A stretch of 12,643 nt of DNA from an uncultured Pseudomonadota bacterium. GTDB taxonomy: Bacteria; Pseudomonadota; Alphaproteobacteria; Rs-D84. The notes under the pieces were generated by a model. It searched no databases, was not told the DNA's origin, and was given only the letters and a program-made list of their open reading frames with translations. Made by a program: the position numbers and the translations under genes. Shown here piece after piece: positions 1 to 5,449 of this stretch; position 1 is the first letter of the stretch; each line of letters starts with the position of its first letter. The DNA lies in contig CALYRP010000009.1 of assembly GCA_945483255.1 (NCBI GenBank), positions 1-12,643 on the forward strand. The letters are read 5' to 3'.

Positions 1-143
1 GAAATAATGCGCCAGAAGTATAATTATCGCTTTTTCATGTAAAAAAGTCGGAAGTATTAATTTTTATTTCCCTGTTATTTTTTTTGTTTTTTGATAGGCA
101 CCCTAGAAAACTAATAAAAACATGGCAAAAAGTTTCAAAAATT

Positions 144-176
144 CCCTGTAAATACCCTGTAAATTGGATATCCAAT
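144..176. repeat. 10-bp tandem direct repeat abutting a 14-bp palindrome
   Basis: CCCTGTAAAT occurs at 144-153 and again at 155-164, an 11-bp period. The second copy runs into the perfect palindrome ATTGGATATCCAAT at 163-176. A further CCCTGT lies near position 70. Closely spaced short direct repeats beside a palindrome can be protein-binding sites, for example of a regulator or a recombinase, but no protein gene nearby points to either. I see no coding frame through here. Confidence 0.4.
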
Positions 177-209
177 ACCGTCAAATGTTACAACTCCGCC
201 ATAAAAATC

Positions 210-233
210 AAATCGGCTTTTGCCGATTTTATT
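210..233 (+). terminator. Intrinsic terminator, plus strand
   Basis: AAATCGGC (210-217), loop TTTT, GCCGATTT (222-229), then a T-rich tail up to about 236. It would end a transcript coming from the window's left edge. Nothing recognisable lies in 1-209, so the transcript's identity is unknown. The opposite strand also has a T-rich tail after the stem, so it could work both ways. Confidence 0.6.
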
Positions 234-242
234 TTTATCGTG

Positions 243-382
243 ATTGCGGCTTGGAATTAGGCGCTATAACGTAGTTATTGGGTTCGACAACAAGTAGATT
301 TGATAAGCAAAGCGCAATCAAATCGTCACGGTTGCAACGCAGGCACAACGTGCCAAGATAATCCCTCAGCATCCGCCACAAT
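243..382 (+). ncRNA. Possible structured small RNA of unknown class
   Basis: This stretch has no ORF, lies between two intrinsic terminators and is rich in pairing. ATTGCGGC (243-250) pairs with GCCACAAT (375-382) with one C-A mismatch, enclosing the rest. Inside are ATAAC/GTTAT (266-270/274-278), GATTTGAT/ATCAAATC (297-304/317-324, 8 bp perfect) and GGCAC/GTGCC (342-346/350-354). CAC-GTTG/CAACGTG (327-334/346-352) is an alternative to the last. The strong terminator at 383-410 would form the 3' end. I considered tmRNA (a GGGTTCGAC string occurs at 280-288), tRNA and SRP RNA, and none fits. No clear promoter was found. The strand is inferred from the terminator, and the region may simply be palindrome-rich spacer. 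Confidence 0.3.
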
Positions 383-411
383 AAAAAACACGCTTTTCAG
401 CGTGTTTTTTT
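383..411. terminator. Strong bidirectional intrinsic terminator
   Basis: AAAAAACACGCT (383-394), loop TTTC (395-398), AGCGTGTTTTTT (399-410): a 12-bp stem with T runs on both strands. On the minus strand it ends the lgt transcript. On the plus strand it would end the putative RNA at 243-382. Confidence 0.8.
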
Positions 412-448
412 AATCTTGGTTATCATCACGTAAATTTTTTATTGTCAT
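410..448 (-). CDS. Possible 12-residue leader or microprotein downstream of lgt
   Basis: The ORF reads MTIKNLRDDNQD, and its TAA touches the first base of the terminator stem. AAAAGGGG stands 7 nt before the ATG, an ideal ribosome-binding arrangement. The ATG lies inside the 12-nt palindrome TTGTCATGACAA (442-453). It follows the lgt stop by about 28 nt on the same transcript. A chance ORF this short is common; the good Shine-Dalgarno and the parallel case at 4632-4685 are the only support. No function can be assigned. Confidence 0.25.
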   Translation of the reverse strand: MTIKNLRDDNQD

Positions 449-476
449 GACAAAACCCCTTTTCTCTGTACTGTTA

Positions 477-1301
477 TTATATATTCTTTTTTCGCAATGC
501 GCAAGCCAAAACGATTATCCCAACCAACATCATTATGAAGGACAACAACATTCCCTGGGTCAAGCCCCACGATGTTAAAAATCCAATTTGCGCATCGGGC
601 GCACGGAATTGTTCACAGAATATTCTGAATGTCGCATATAATATACAAAACATTCCAGACAAAGCCCCAACATATCGCCGCAAATTCGTTTTATAATAAA
701 GTGTTAACATGATTATTAATAAAGCCACACCTTCTAATGCGAATTCATAAAGCGGACTGGGGTGTCTTGGGATTTGTGGCCCACCAATAAATATCACACC
801 AAACGGTGAATCTGTTAAACGTCCCATTATTTCCATATTTATAAAATTCGCAATTCTTCCAAAACCCAACCCAAGCGGAACCAATACTGCCAATGTATCC
901 AATATACGAAAAGTGTTTCGTGCAACCGATTTATCTGGGAAATTATTATTCTTTGCGAACAAAAATGCCGCAACAATTACACCAATCAGACCGCCATGAA
1001 AACTCATCCCACCATGCCAAAGTGCAAATATTTCCAGCGGATTTGCAATAAAATACGATAAATTATAAAATAAAACATAGCCTAATCTGCCACCCAATAT
1101 TACCCCCAACACAAAATAAGTCAGCAAATCATCCATCTGTTTTTTTGATAAACAAATTTCGCTGTCTTTTCTGCTGGTTAAATATTTCATCAAATAATAA
1201 CCGATGACAAATCCCGCTATATATGCCAACGCATACCAGCGCACCGGCAAACCAAATACTGAAAAAGCAACAGGGTCAATCGGGTTTATAATAATCGCCA
1301 T
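477..1301 (-). CDS. lgt: Prolipoprotein diacylglyceryl transferase
   Basis: Lgt is an inner-membrane enzyme that moves diacylglycerol from phosphatidylglycerol to the lipobox cysteine of prelipoproteins, the first step of lipoprotein maturation. The 274-residue product is of normal length and is a polytopic membrane protein with about seven hydrophobic segments. Visible family landmarks are HGGL at 102-105, the Lgt signature GRIANFINMEIMG at 148-160 (conserved R149, N152, N155, E157, G160), RHPSPLYE at 179-186 and EQFRAPDAQ at 230-238. I take the ATG at 1301 (MAIIINPID) because AAAGGAA precedes it by 7 nt; the reading frame stays open 13 codons further upstream to 1340 but has no better site there. 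It has its own promoter (1321-1350) and ends near the 383-411 terminator, so it is probably transcribed alone or with the mini-ORF at 410-448. Confidence 0.97.
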   Translation of the reverse strand: MAIIINPIDPVAFSVFGLPVRWYALAYIAGFVIGYYLMKYLTSRKDSEICLSKKQMDDLLTYFVLGVILGGRLGYVLFYNLSYFIANPLEIFALWHGGMSFHGGLIGVIVAAFLFAKNNNFPDKSVARNTFRILDTLAVLVPLGLGFGRIANFINMEIMGRLTDSPFGVIFIGGPQIPRHPSPLYEFALEGVALLIIMLTLYYKTNLRRYVGALSGMFCILYATFRIFCEQFRAPDAQIGFLTSWGLTQGMLLSFIMMLVGIIVLACALRKKNI

Positions 1302-1320
1302 AATAAATTCCTTTTGCTTT

Positions 1321-1350
1321 ATTTTATTATTATGTGCCACTATTTTTCAA
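1321..1350 (-). promoter_or_regulatory. Promoter of lgt
   Basis: On the minus strand, TTGAAA (1345-1350) and TAAAAT (1321-1326) are separated by 18 bp, between the upstream terminator and the lgt ribosome binding site. It is a reasonable sigma-70 type match. Confidence 0.45.
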
Positions 1351-1360
1351 CCAAAAATTA

Positions 1361-1380
1361 AGGTCGCAATTTTGCGACCT
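1361..1380 (-). terminator. Terminator of the small helical gene trio
   Basis: AGGTCGCAA/TTGCGACCT forms a 20-nt near-perfect palindrome (9-bp stem) directly after the stop at 1383, followed on the minus strand by TAATTTTT. It separates the trio from lgt. Confidence 0.75.
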
Positions 1381-1382
1381 GG

Positions 1383-1604
1383 TTATCTTTTCATATAATT
1401 TGCAAATATTTCTTGTCTAAGAAGAACTATTTGACGTTGCCATCTTGCTATTTGCACACCGTCAGGATAATCTTTATTGCCTTCCTGCTCGATTTTTTTC
1501 TTCAAGACAACAATTTCTTTTATTTTTTCATCTTCGTTAAAAACTTCAGAAATATTTGCTATATTTACCCCATTATTTACGTCTTTGCATTTCACAAAAA
1601 GCAA
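1383..1604 (-). CDS. Small helical protein, third member of a paralogous trio; non-ATG start
   Basis: I do not recognise the family. The product (about 70-73 residues) is charged and predicted to be two helices joined by a YPDG turn (residues 46-49). It shares with its two upstream neighbours the spacing P, Q+9, R/K+10, I+12, R+16, I+19 (P47, Q56, R57, I59, R63, I66). There is no ATG in frame before the motif. The possible starts are TTG at 1604, with a weak AAGAG 6 nt upstream, or GTG at 1595. Either overlaps the end of the preceding gene by 23-32 nt in the +1 frame, so it is expressed by translational coupling, by a +1 frameshift from the preceding gene, or not at all. Motif conservation argues that it is real. 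The terminator lies 3 nt downstream. Confidence 0.6.
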   Translation of the reverse strand: MLFVKCKDVNNGVNIANISEVFNEDEKIKEIVVLKKKIEQEGNKDYPDGVQIARWQRQIVLLRQEIFANYMKR

Positions 1605-1833
1605 TATCTGCTCTTAAATCAGCTATTTTCTTTTGGCATCTTGCAATATATTCATTGTTTGGGTATTTTCTTGCGCTTTCTTTGTCAGCTTCGGCCTGCA
1701 AATCAACAATTCTTTGTTTCATGTTTTGCAATGCTGTGCTTGCCGCGTAGTGTGCTTCTAAAATAGTTATATCGCTTTTTTCTGCCAATCTTGCCTTTGT
1801 GGTATGATCAGAAAATTTTGTAACTTTTGACAT
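1573..1833 (-). CDS. Small helical hairpin protein, second of a paralogous trio
   Basis: Unrecognised 86-residue protein without a signal peptide or membrane segment. Residues about 25-55 and 60-83 look like two amphipathic helices around the turn YPNN (57-60). The motif P58, Q67, K68, I70, R74, I77 is shared at identical spacing with the genes on either side. The ATG at 1833 is preceded by AAAGGATTAAAA, almost the same ribosome binding site as the upstream paralogue, which suggests duplication of the whole unit. There are 17 nt between the stop of the first gene and this start, so the two are cotranscribed. The short two-helix design suggests coiled-coil pairing with itself or with its paralogues, which is inference only. 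Confidence 0.75.
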   Translation of the reverse strand: MSKVTKFSDHTTKARLAEKSDITILEAHYAASTALQNMKQRIVDLQAEADKESARKYPNNEYIARCQKKIADLRADIAFCEMQRRK

Positions 1834-1850
1834 TTTTAATCCTTTTGATT

Positions 1851-2129
1851 TTATAAATAACGATATTTTGCATTTGTTTGCAAATTCATTTGAGATTCCA
1901 TTAAAACGATTGTTTGTTCACAATCTTTTATTATTTGACGACGTCTTGCAATACGTTTTTGCCGAAGTTGATATTCAAAACTGTTTGGTTCAAAAAAGCC
2001 TTTTTGACGTTCCAAATCCCGTATTTCTTTTTCCATGTTCGAAATAGTTTTACGACAATTTTCAATTACTATGTTTTTCGGTGTTGAATACAAACCTGTT
2101 GCAACACTTACATCTTGATTTGATGCCAT
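1851..2129 (-). CDS. Small helical hairpin protein, first of a paralogous trio
   Basis: Unrecognised 92-residue protein, strongly charged and helical, with a likely helix at about 17-45, the turn EPNS (47-50) and a second helix at about 52-80. It carries the trio motif P48, Q57, K58, I60, R64, I67. I take the ATG at 2129 (MASNQD) because AAAGGATTAGAC precedes it and because it lies about 24 nt downstream of the expected start of transcription. The frame extends upstream to 2234 but across the promoter, so the longer form is rejected. It is the first gene of a three-gene minus-strand operon ending at 1361-1380. Cytoplasmic location is inferred from the lack of a signal sequence. Confidence 0.75.
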   Translation of the reverse strand: MASNQDVSVATGLYSTPKNIVIENCRKTISNMEKEIRDLERQKGFFEPNSFEYQLRQKRIARRRQIIKDCEQTIVLMESQMNLQTNAKYRYL

Positions 2130-2159
2130 GTCTAATCCTTTTTTACTTACGATACATAC

Positions 2160-2188
2160 AATATAATTGACAAAACAACTTTTGTCAA
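2160..2188 (-). promoter_or_regulatory. Promoter of the small helical gene trio, with palindromic possible operator
   Basis: Minus strand: TTGACA (2183-2188), 17-bp spacer, TATATT (2160-2165), close to the sigma-70 consensus. The -35 box is one half of the inverted repeat TTGACAAAA-CAAC-TTTTGTCAA (2167-2188), so a dimeric regulator could cover it. The palindrome also places a TTGACA on the plus strand, but without a good -10 at the right distance. Confidence 0.65.
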
Positions 2189-2218
2189 GTCGTTTGTTAT
2201 TTTTATTTTCGTTTAACC

Positions 2219-2247
2219 TTGAATTATTACCCAAAGTGTACTATATT
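2219..2247 (+). promoter_or_regulatory. Promoter of the BI-1-like gene
   Basis: TTGAAT (2219-2224), 17-bp spacer, TATATT (2242-2247), about 25 nt before the start codon at 2272. It lies back to back with the trio promoter. Confidence 0.5.
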
Positions 2248-2271
2248 TTCATCAAACAAAGGAGAATTAAA

Positions 2272-2973
2272 ATGGTTGCAAAAAAATCTGTATCAAAAAC
2301 CGTTGGTGGAATTGAATTATATTTGAAAAAAATTTTTGGGCTTATGACTGGGGCGGTTGGCATCACCGCATTAACGACATTCATCATGGCGTTTACAGGC
2401 GCATGGACGGCATTGCTTCATAATGGTGGCCTTTCTGTTACATACTATCTTATTGCGTTTGGCGGACTTGGGTTATCGATTTGGGCGCAATTTCGTGCAT
2501 TTTCAATGAAACCAGCAACCGCAAAAATATGTTTGTTTTTGTATTCAATTTTAATGGGCGTTGTAATCACACCATTGATTCTGGCTTCTGATTTGGCATC
2601 AATATTGATGGCTTTGATTTTGGCGGCAGTTATGTTTGCATGCATGGCAATATTTGGTTATAAAACAGTCAAAGACCTTTCTTTTCTGGGCATATTCTTG
2701 TTTATGGGAATGATTGGTTTGTTATTGATTGGAATTATTTCTATATTTACTGGCCCATTTGGCGCAATGTTCAATCAAATAATTTGTTTGATTGGCGTAT
2801 TGGTATTCGCACTTTTTGCGGCATACGACATGCAAACATTGAAAAACGCATACTATGCGGTCGGCAATGGCGAACAGAAAGACCAATTGGCAGTCCTGGG
2901 CGCATTGCACATGTATATTTCATTCGTAGCATTGTTTGAATATATCCTGGGATTATTAAACAATCGCGATTAA
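2272..2973 (+). CDS. Bax inhibitor-1 / YccA family membrane protein
   Basis: The 233-residue product fits the bacterial BI-1 (UPF0005, YccA/YbhL) family in length and layout. Seven hydrophobic segments are visible at roughly 21-42, 57-77, 85-105, 109-128, 136-158, 165-185 and 208-228. The family's mark near the last two helices is present as AAYDMQTLKNAY (183-194), with the conserved Asp186, followed by a soluble loop and the aromatic last helix ending LLNNRD. Bacterial members are inner-membrane proteins: some act as pH-dependent calcium leak channels, and E. coli YccA modulates the FtsH protease. Which of these applies here cannot be told. The ATG at 2272 follows AAAGGAG by 7 nt; upstream in-frame codons cross the promoter. 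The ferredoxin gene follows after 30 nt and is probably cotranscribed. Confidence 0.9.
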   Translation: MVAKKSVSKTVGGIELYLKKIFGLMTGAVGITALTTFIMAFTGAWTALLHNGGLSVTYYLIAFGGLGLSIWAQFRAFSMKPATAKICLFLYSILMGVVITPLILASDLASILMALILAAVMFACMAIFGYKTVKDLSFLGIFLFMGMIGLLLIGIISIFTGPFGAMFNQIICLIGVLVFALFAAYDMQTLKNAYYAVGNGEQKDQLAVLGALHMYISFVALFEYILGLLNNRD

Positions 2974-3003
2974 TTTTTATAAAAACAAAAAAAGGAAAAC
3001 AAA

Positions 3004-3183
3004 ATGGCTTATAAAATAGATTCAAATAAATGTATTGGATGCCACACATGTATGGGTGTATGTCCTGCGATGGCTATTGTTGATGGCGAAGGTGGCAAAT
3101 GCAAAATCGACAAAACAAAATGTATGGGATGCGGCACTTGCGCTGCGGTTTGCCCGGCAAACGCAATTGAACCTGATTTATAG
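3004..3183 (+). CDS. Small 2[4Fe-4S] bacterial-type ferredoxin
   Basis: A 59-residue protein with two complete clusters of the form CxxCxxCxxxCP: C10, C13, C16, C20-P21 and C40, C43, C46, C50-P51. The two halves are internal repeats, as usual for clostridial-type ferredoxins. It should be a soluble low-potential electron carrier; the partner enzyme is not in this window. AAAGGA stands 8 nt before the ATG. It lies 30 nt after the BI-1-like gene and 63 nt before the glycyl-tRNA synthetase, on the same strand. Small clostridial-type ferredoxins are typical of anaerobic metabolism, which hints at an anoxic or microaerobic habitat. Confidence 0.93.
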   Translation: MAYKIDSNKCIGCHTCMGVCPAMAIVDGEGGKCKIDKTKCMGCGTCAAVCPANAIEPDL

Positions 3184-3184
3184 G

Positions 3185-3212
3185 TTGAAAACATAAAAAA
3201 ACGATATAAAAT
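3185..3212 (+). promoter_or_regulatory. Possible promoter of the glycyl-tRNA synthetase gene
   Basis: TTGAAA (3185-3190), 16-bp spacer, TAAAAT (3207-3212), in the 63-nt gap after the ferredoxin. The gap has no terminator, so readthrough from the ferredoxin gene is also likely. It is too short for a T-box leader. Confidence 0.4.
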
Positions 3213-3246
3213 ATTGGCGATTTAATAAATATAGGGGTTATCAAAA

Positions 3247-4608
3247 ATGCCAGCCAAATCAGTTAATGACATAGTTGCACTTTGCAAAAGACGCGGTTTT
3301 ATTTTCACAGGTTCTGAAATATACGGGGGTCTGGGCGGTGCATATGATTACGGTCCATACGGTGTTGAATTAATGCGCAATATCCGCAATGCGTGGTGGA
3401 ATGCAATGATTTATGCACGTAATGACATCGAAGGATTAGATGCCGCATTGATTTCTAATCGTTTAATGTGGAAATATTCTGGCCACGAAGGCAGCTTTTC
3501 TGACCCATTGGTTGAATGTAAAAAATGCGGTGCCCGCATGCGCCAAGATAAAATGAAAGACCCAACAAAATGTGATAACTGTGGCAGTACAGACATCACT
3601 GAACCACGCGCATATCAATTAATGATGGGATTATCAATTGGTGCCATGGCAGACGGCGCAATTAATGCATATTTGCGTCCTGAAACCGCAACAACAACAT
3701 ATGTTAATTTCAAAAATGTTTTGGATTCAAAGCCTCATAAATTGCCATTTGGAATTGCCCAGATTGGAAAGGCTTTTCGTAATGAAATTTCACCACGCGG
3801 ATTTGTTTTCCGTATGCGCGAATTTGAACAGGCTGAAATGCAATATTTTGTAAACCCAACGGACGACGAAAAATATTTTGAATATTGGAAAGCAACACGT
3901 CTTGCGTGGTGGACAAATGTATTGGGAATACCTGCAGAAAAACTTCGTTTCTTGCCACATGTTAAATTGGCGCACTATGCAAAAGCGGCGGTTGATATTG
4001 AATACGCATTCCCAGACGGATTTGACGAAGTCGAAGGTGTTCACAATCGTCAAGATTTTGATTTGGGTTCACATACTAAATCTCAAAATGAATTCAAATT
4101 GGCTGCAAATGTTATGGAAAATAAAGATTCCACAACAAAATTATCTTACAGTGATGCACAAACAGGTGAAAACTTTATCCCATATGTTATTGAAACCGCA
4201 ATGGGTGTTAACCGTGCAATGTTGGCGGTAATGATTGAATCATATGACGAAGAAGATTTGGGCGATGGTAAATCACGTGTTGTTTTGAAATTAAAACCAT
4301 GGTTATCACCGGTCAAAGCGGCGGTAATTCCATTGGTTCGCAACATTCCAGAAATCGTTGATTTATCAAACAAGATTGTTGATGAATTACGTGGTTTGGC
4401 AATTGGAAAAATCGAATTGGAAAATTCTGGAAACATTGGTAAAAACTATCGTCGTCACGATGAAATTGGGACCCCGGTTTGTATAACTGTGGATCACCAA
4501 ACATTGGAAGATGGCACCGTAACGATTCGTTATCGCGACACCATGGAACAAGAAAGAATTAAAATGGATGATGTTGCGAAAAAATTACAAGAAATCGTAA
4601 AACATTAA
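3247..4608 (+). CDS. glyQS: Glycyl-tRNA synthetase, single-chain (alpha2 dimer) type
   Basis: Charges tRNA-Gly in the cytoplasm: a class II synthetase of the homodimeric kind found in Thermus, actinobacteria, Bacteroidetes, many Firmicutes, archaea and eukaryotes. The 453 residues contain the N-terminal RRGFIFTGSEIYGGLGGAYD stretch (15-34), a zinc ribbon CxxC...CxxC (C91, C94, C109, C112), motif 2 around FRNEISPRG (177-185) followed by the FEQAEMQYF segment (193-201), a motif 3 region at ETAMGVNRAMLA (316-327), and a C-terminal anticodon-binding domain with GNIGKNYRRHDEIGTP (395-410). The glycine-family motif 3 is usually EPSxGVDR; here it reads ETAMGVNR, a modest departure with R323 kept. 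An AGGGG stands 9 nt before the ATG. A terminator follows immediately. Most proteobacteria use the unrelated two-subunit GlyQ/GlyS enzyme. Confidence 0.96.
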   Translation: MPAKSVNDIVALCKRRGFIFTGSEIYGGLGGAYDYGPYGVELMRNIRNAWWNAMIYARNDIEGLDAALISNRLMWKYSGHEGSFSDPLVECKKCGARMRQDKMKDPTKCDNCGSTDITEPRAYQLMMGLSIGAMADGAINAYLRPETATTTYVNFKNVLDSKPHKLPFGIAQIGKAFRNEISPRGFVFRMREFEQAEMQYFVNPTDDEKYFEYWKATRLAWWTNVLGIPAEKLRFLPHVKLAHYAKAAVDIEYAFPDGFDEVEGVHNRQDFDLGSHTKSQNEFKLAANVMENKDSTTKLSYSDAQTGENFIPYVIETAMGVNRAMLAVMIESYDEEDLGDGKSRVVLKLKPWLSPVKAAVIPLVRNIPEIVDLSNKIVDELRGLAIGKIELENSGNIGKNYRRHDEIGTPVCITVDHQTLEDGTVTIRYRDTMEQERIKMDDVAKKLQEIVKH

Positions 4609-4632
4609 AAAACGCCCAAACGGGCGTTTTTT
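4609..4632. terminator. Bidirectional terminator between convergent genes
   Basis: AAAACGCCC-AAA-CGGGCGTTTT (stem 4609-4617/4621-4629) with A/T runs on both sides. It ends glyQS on the plus strand and, on the minus strand, the unit that contains the 200-residue protein and the 17-codon ORF. Confidence 0.85.
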
Positions 4633-4685
4633 TATTTAGTTCTTTCGCGTTCTTTTTCGTGTTGATATTCGTGTTGTAAATCCAT
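4632..4685 (-). CDS. Possible 17-residue microprotein before the terminator
   Basis: The minus strand reads MDLQHEYQHEKERERTK, then TAA directly at the terminator. AAAGGG lies about 9 nt before the ATG, overlapping the first bases after the stop of the upstream 200-residue gene, so the two are surely cotranscribed and perhaps coupled. The peptide is extremely charged and helical in character. Such a short frame can occur by chance; support comes from the good ribosome binding site, the gap being filled almost exactly, and a similar arrangement after lgt. Confidence 0.35.
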   Translation of the reverse strand: MDLQHEYQHEKERERTK

Positions 4686-4698
4686 TTATTTTTCCCTT

Positions 4699-5301
4699 TT
4701 ATGCTGCACGTTGTTTCAAAAATTGTTGTGCCATTAATTGTTGCATTAATTGTTGTGTTTTTTGTTTTGCTGTTTCAAAAGATTTTGTTGCCGGCATTTT
4801 TTTGATATCTTTTTCAGGCATATATTTTTTATACATATCGTTCAATTCTTTTAAACATTTTTGGAATTGTTTTGTTGCCTCGTCAGACCATTTTTTTATC
4901 AAATCAGAATTCATTTTGATTGTTTTATCAGAATTTGCATCCATCATATTTATCTGGGCAATTTCACGGTGCATTTGTCCGTTTATCCCGACCAGATATT
5001 TATTCATTGGATGTGCAACATTAGTCTTGGATTTAACGAAATTATTCATCTGGTCCAATGATTTTTGTCGTGCTACGCCTAATTTTTCACCACGACACCA
5101 ACGAATAACTGCCAATGCCATATACATTTCCTGATAATTTTTTGCAATTTTCTTTTCTTCGTCTTGGGACAATTCTAAGTTTTTATTTTTTTCTTTGCCC
5201 ATAATCATCAATAACGCATTTTGAATATCAGGGTGCGAAAAAATCCCATCTTTGTTCTGCGATTTTATAAAATCAGAATAATTTAAATATTCGTTAACCA
5301 T
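4699..5301 (-). CDS. Unrecognised 200-residue cytoplasmic helical protein
   Basis: I do not recognise this protein. It has no signal peptide or membrane segment, is rich in Lys, Gln, Met and Asn and is predicted to be mostly alpha-helical. The most distinctive part is YMALAVIRWCRGEKLGVARQ (60-79), followed by NNFVKSKTNVAHPMNKYLVG (86-105) and a Gln/Met-rich tail QQLMQQLMAQQ (183-193). The ATG at 5301 (MVNEYLNYS) is chosen because AAAGGAG stands 8 nt upstream; a longer form would need a TTG start overlapping this site. It has its own promoter in the divergent region with the outer-membrane gene at 5547 and shares its transcript with the 17-codon ORF downstream. Confidence 0.8.
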   Translation of the reverse strand: MVNEYLNYSDFIKSQNKDGIFSHPDIQNALLMIMGKEKNKNLELSQDEEKKIAKNYQEMYMALAVIRWCRGEKLGVARQKSLDQMNNFVKSKTNVAHPMNKYLVGINGQMHREIAQINMMDANSDKTIKMNSDLIKKWSDEATKQFQKCLKELNDMYKKYMPEKDIKKMPATKSFETAKQKTQQLMQQLMAQQFLKQRAA

Positions 5302-5346
5302 GGCAGACTCCTTTGGTTTCAATGGTTTCCCGCCCTTTCAAAAAAA

Positions 5347-5374
5347 TATATAGGATTCGATTGACATATTTCAA
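5347..5374 (-). promoter_or_regulatory. Promoter of the 200-residue protein gene
   Basis: Minus strand: TTGAAA (5369-5374), 16-bp spacer, TATATA (5347-5352). The -35 box and part of the spacer lie inside the inverted repeat at 5361-5386, so a protein bound there would be expected to block it. Confidence 0.45.
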
Positions 5375-5408
5375 GTGATATGTCAAGACAATTTATTTTT
5401 TGACATAT
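5361..5408. promoter_or_regulatory. Inverted repeat with an extra half-site, possible operator
   Basis: TTGACATAT (5361-5369) and ATATGTCAA (5378-5386) form a perfect 9-bp inverted repeat with an 8-bp centre, and a third half-site TTGACATAT follows at 5400-5408. It sits between divergent genes and overlaps the minus promoter and the likely plus -35 box (TTGACA 5400-5405). The layout suits a dimeric regulator acting on both genes. The TTGACA cores also match -35 boxes, so part of the similarity may be promoter sequence. Confidence 0.45.
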
Positions 5409-5427
5409 GATAATTAATGTTTAAAAA
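5400..5427 (+). promoter_or_regulatory. Likely promoter of the outer-membrane gene at 5547
   Basis: TTGACA (5400-5405), 16-bp spacer, TAAAAA (5422-5427). It would give a leader of about 110 nt containing the two hairpins at 5450-5515. The -10 match is only fair. Confidence 0.35.
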
Positions 5428-5449
5428 TATTTTCGTTATATCGCAAAAA

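Noticed and set aside
100..201. tRNA-Ser ending in CTCCGCCA
   Set aside because: No matching 5' acceptor strand, no T arm and no anticodon arm within 95 nt upstream.
186..382. Permuted two-piece tmRNA gene, suggested by GGGTTCGAC (280-288) and TCCGCCA strings
   Set aside because: No tag reading frame ending in Ala-Ala-stop, no tRNA-like T arm, and the acceptor strands do not pair as needed.
1204..1398. Plus-strand frames across lgt and the helical trio (1204-1398, 1413-1766, 1556-1750)
   Set aside because: Opposite-strand shadows; no ribosome binding sites, and the minus-strand genes have clear starts and motifs.
3184..3246. T-box riboswitch before the glycyl-tRNA synthetase
   Set aside because: The gap is only 63 nt, with no stem I or T-box sequence.
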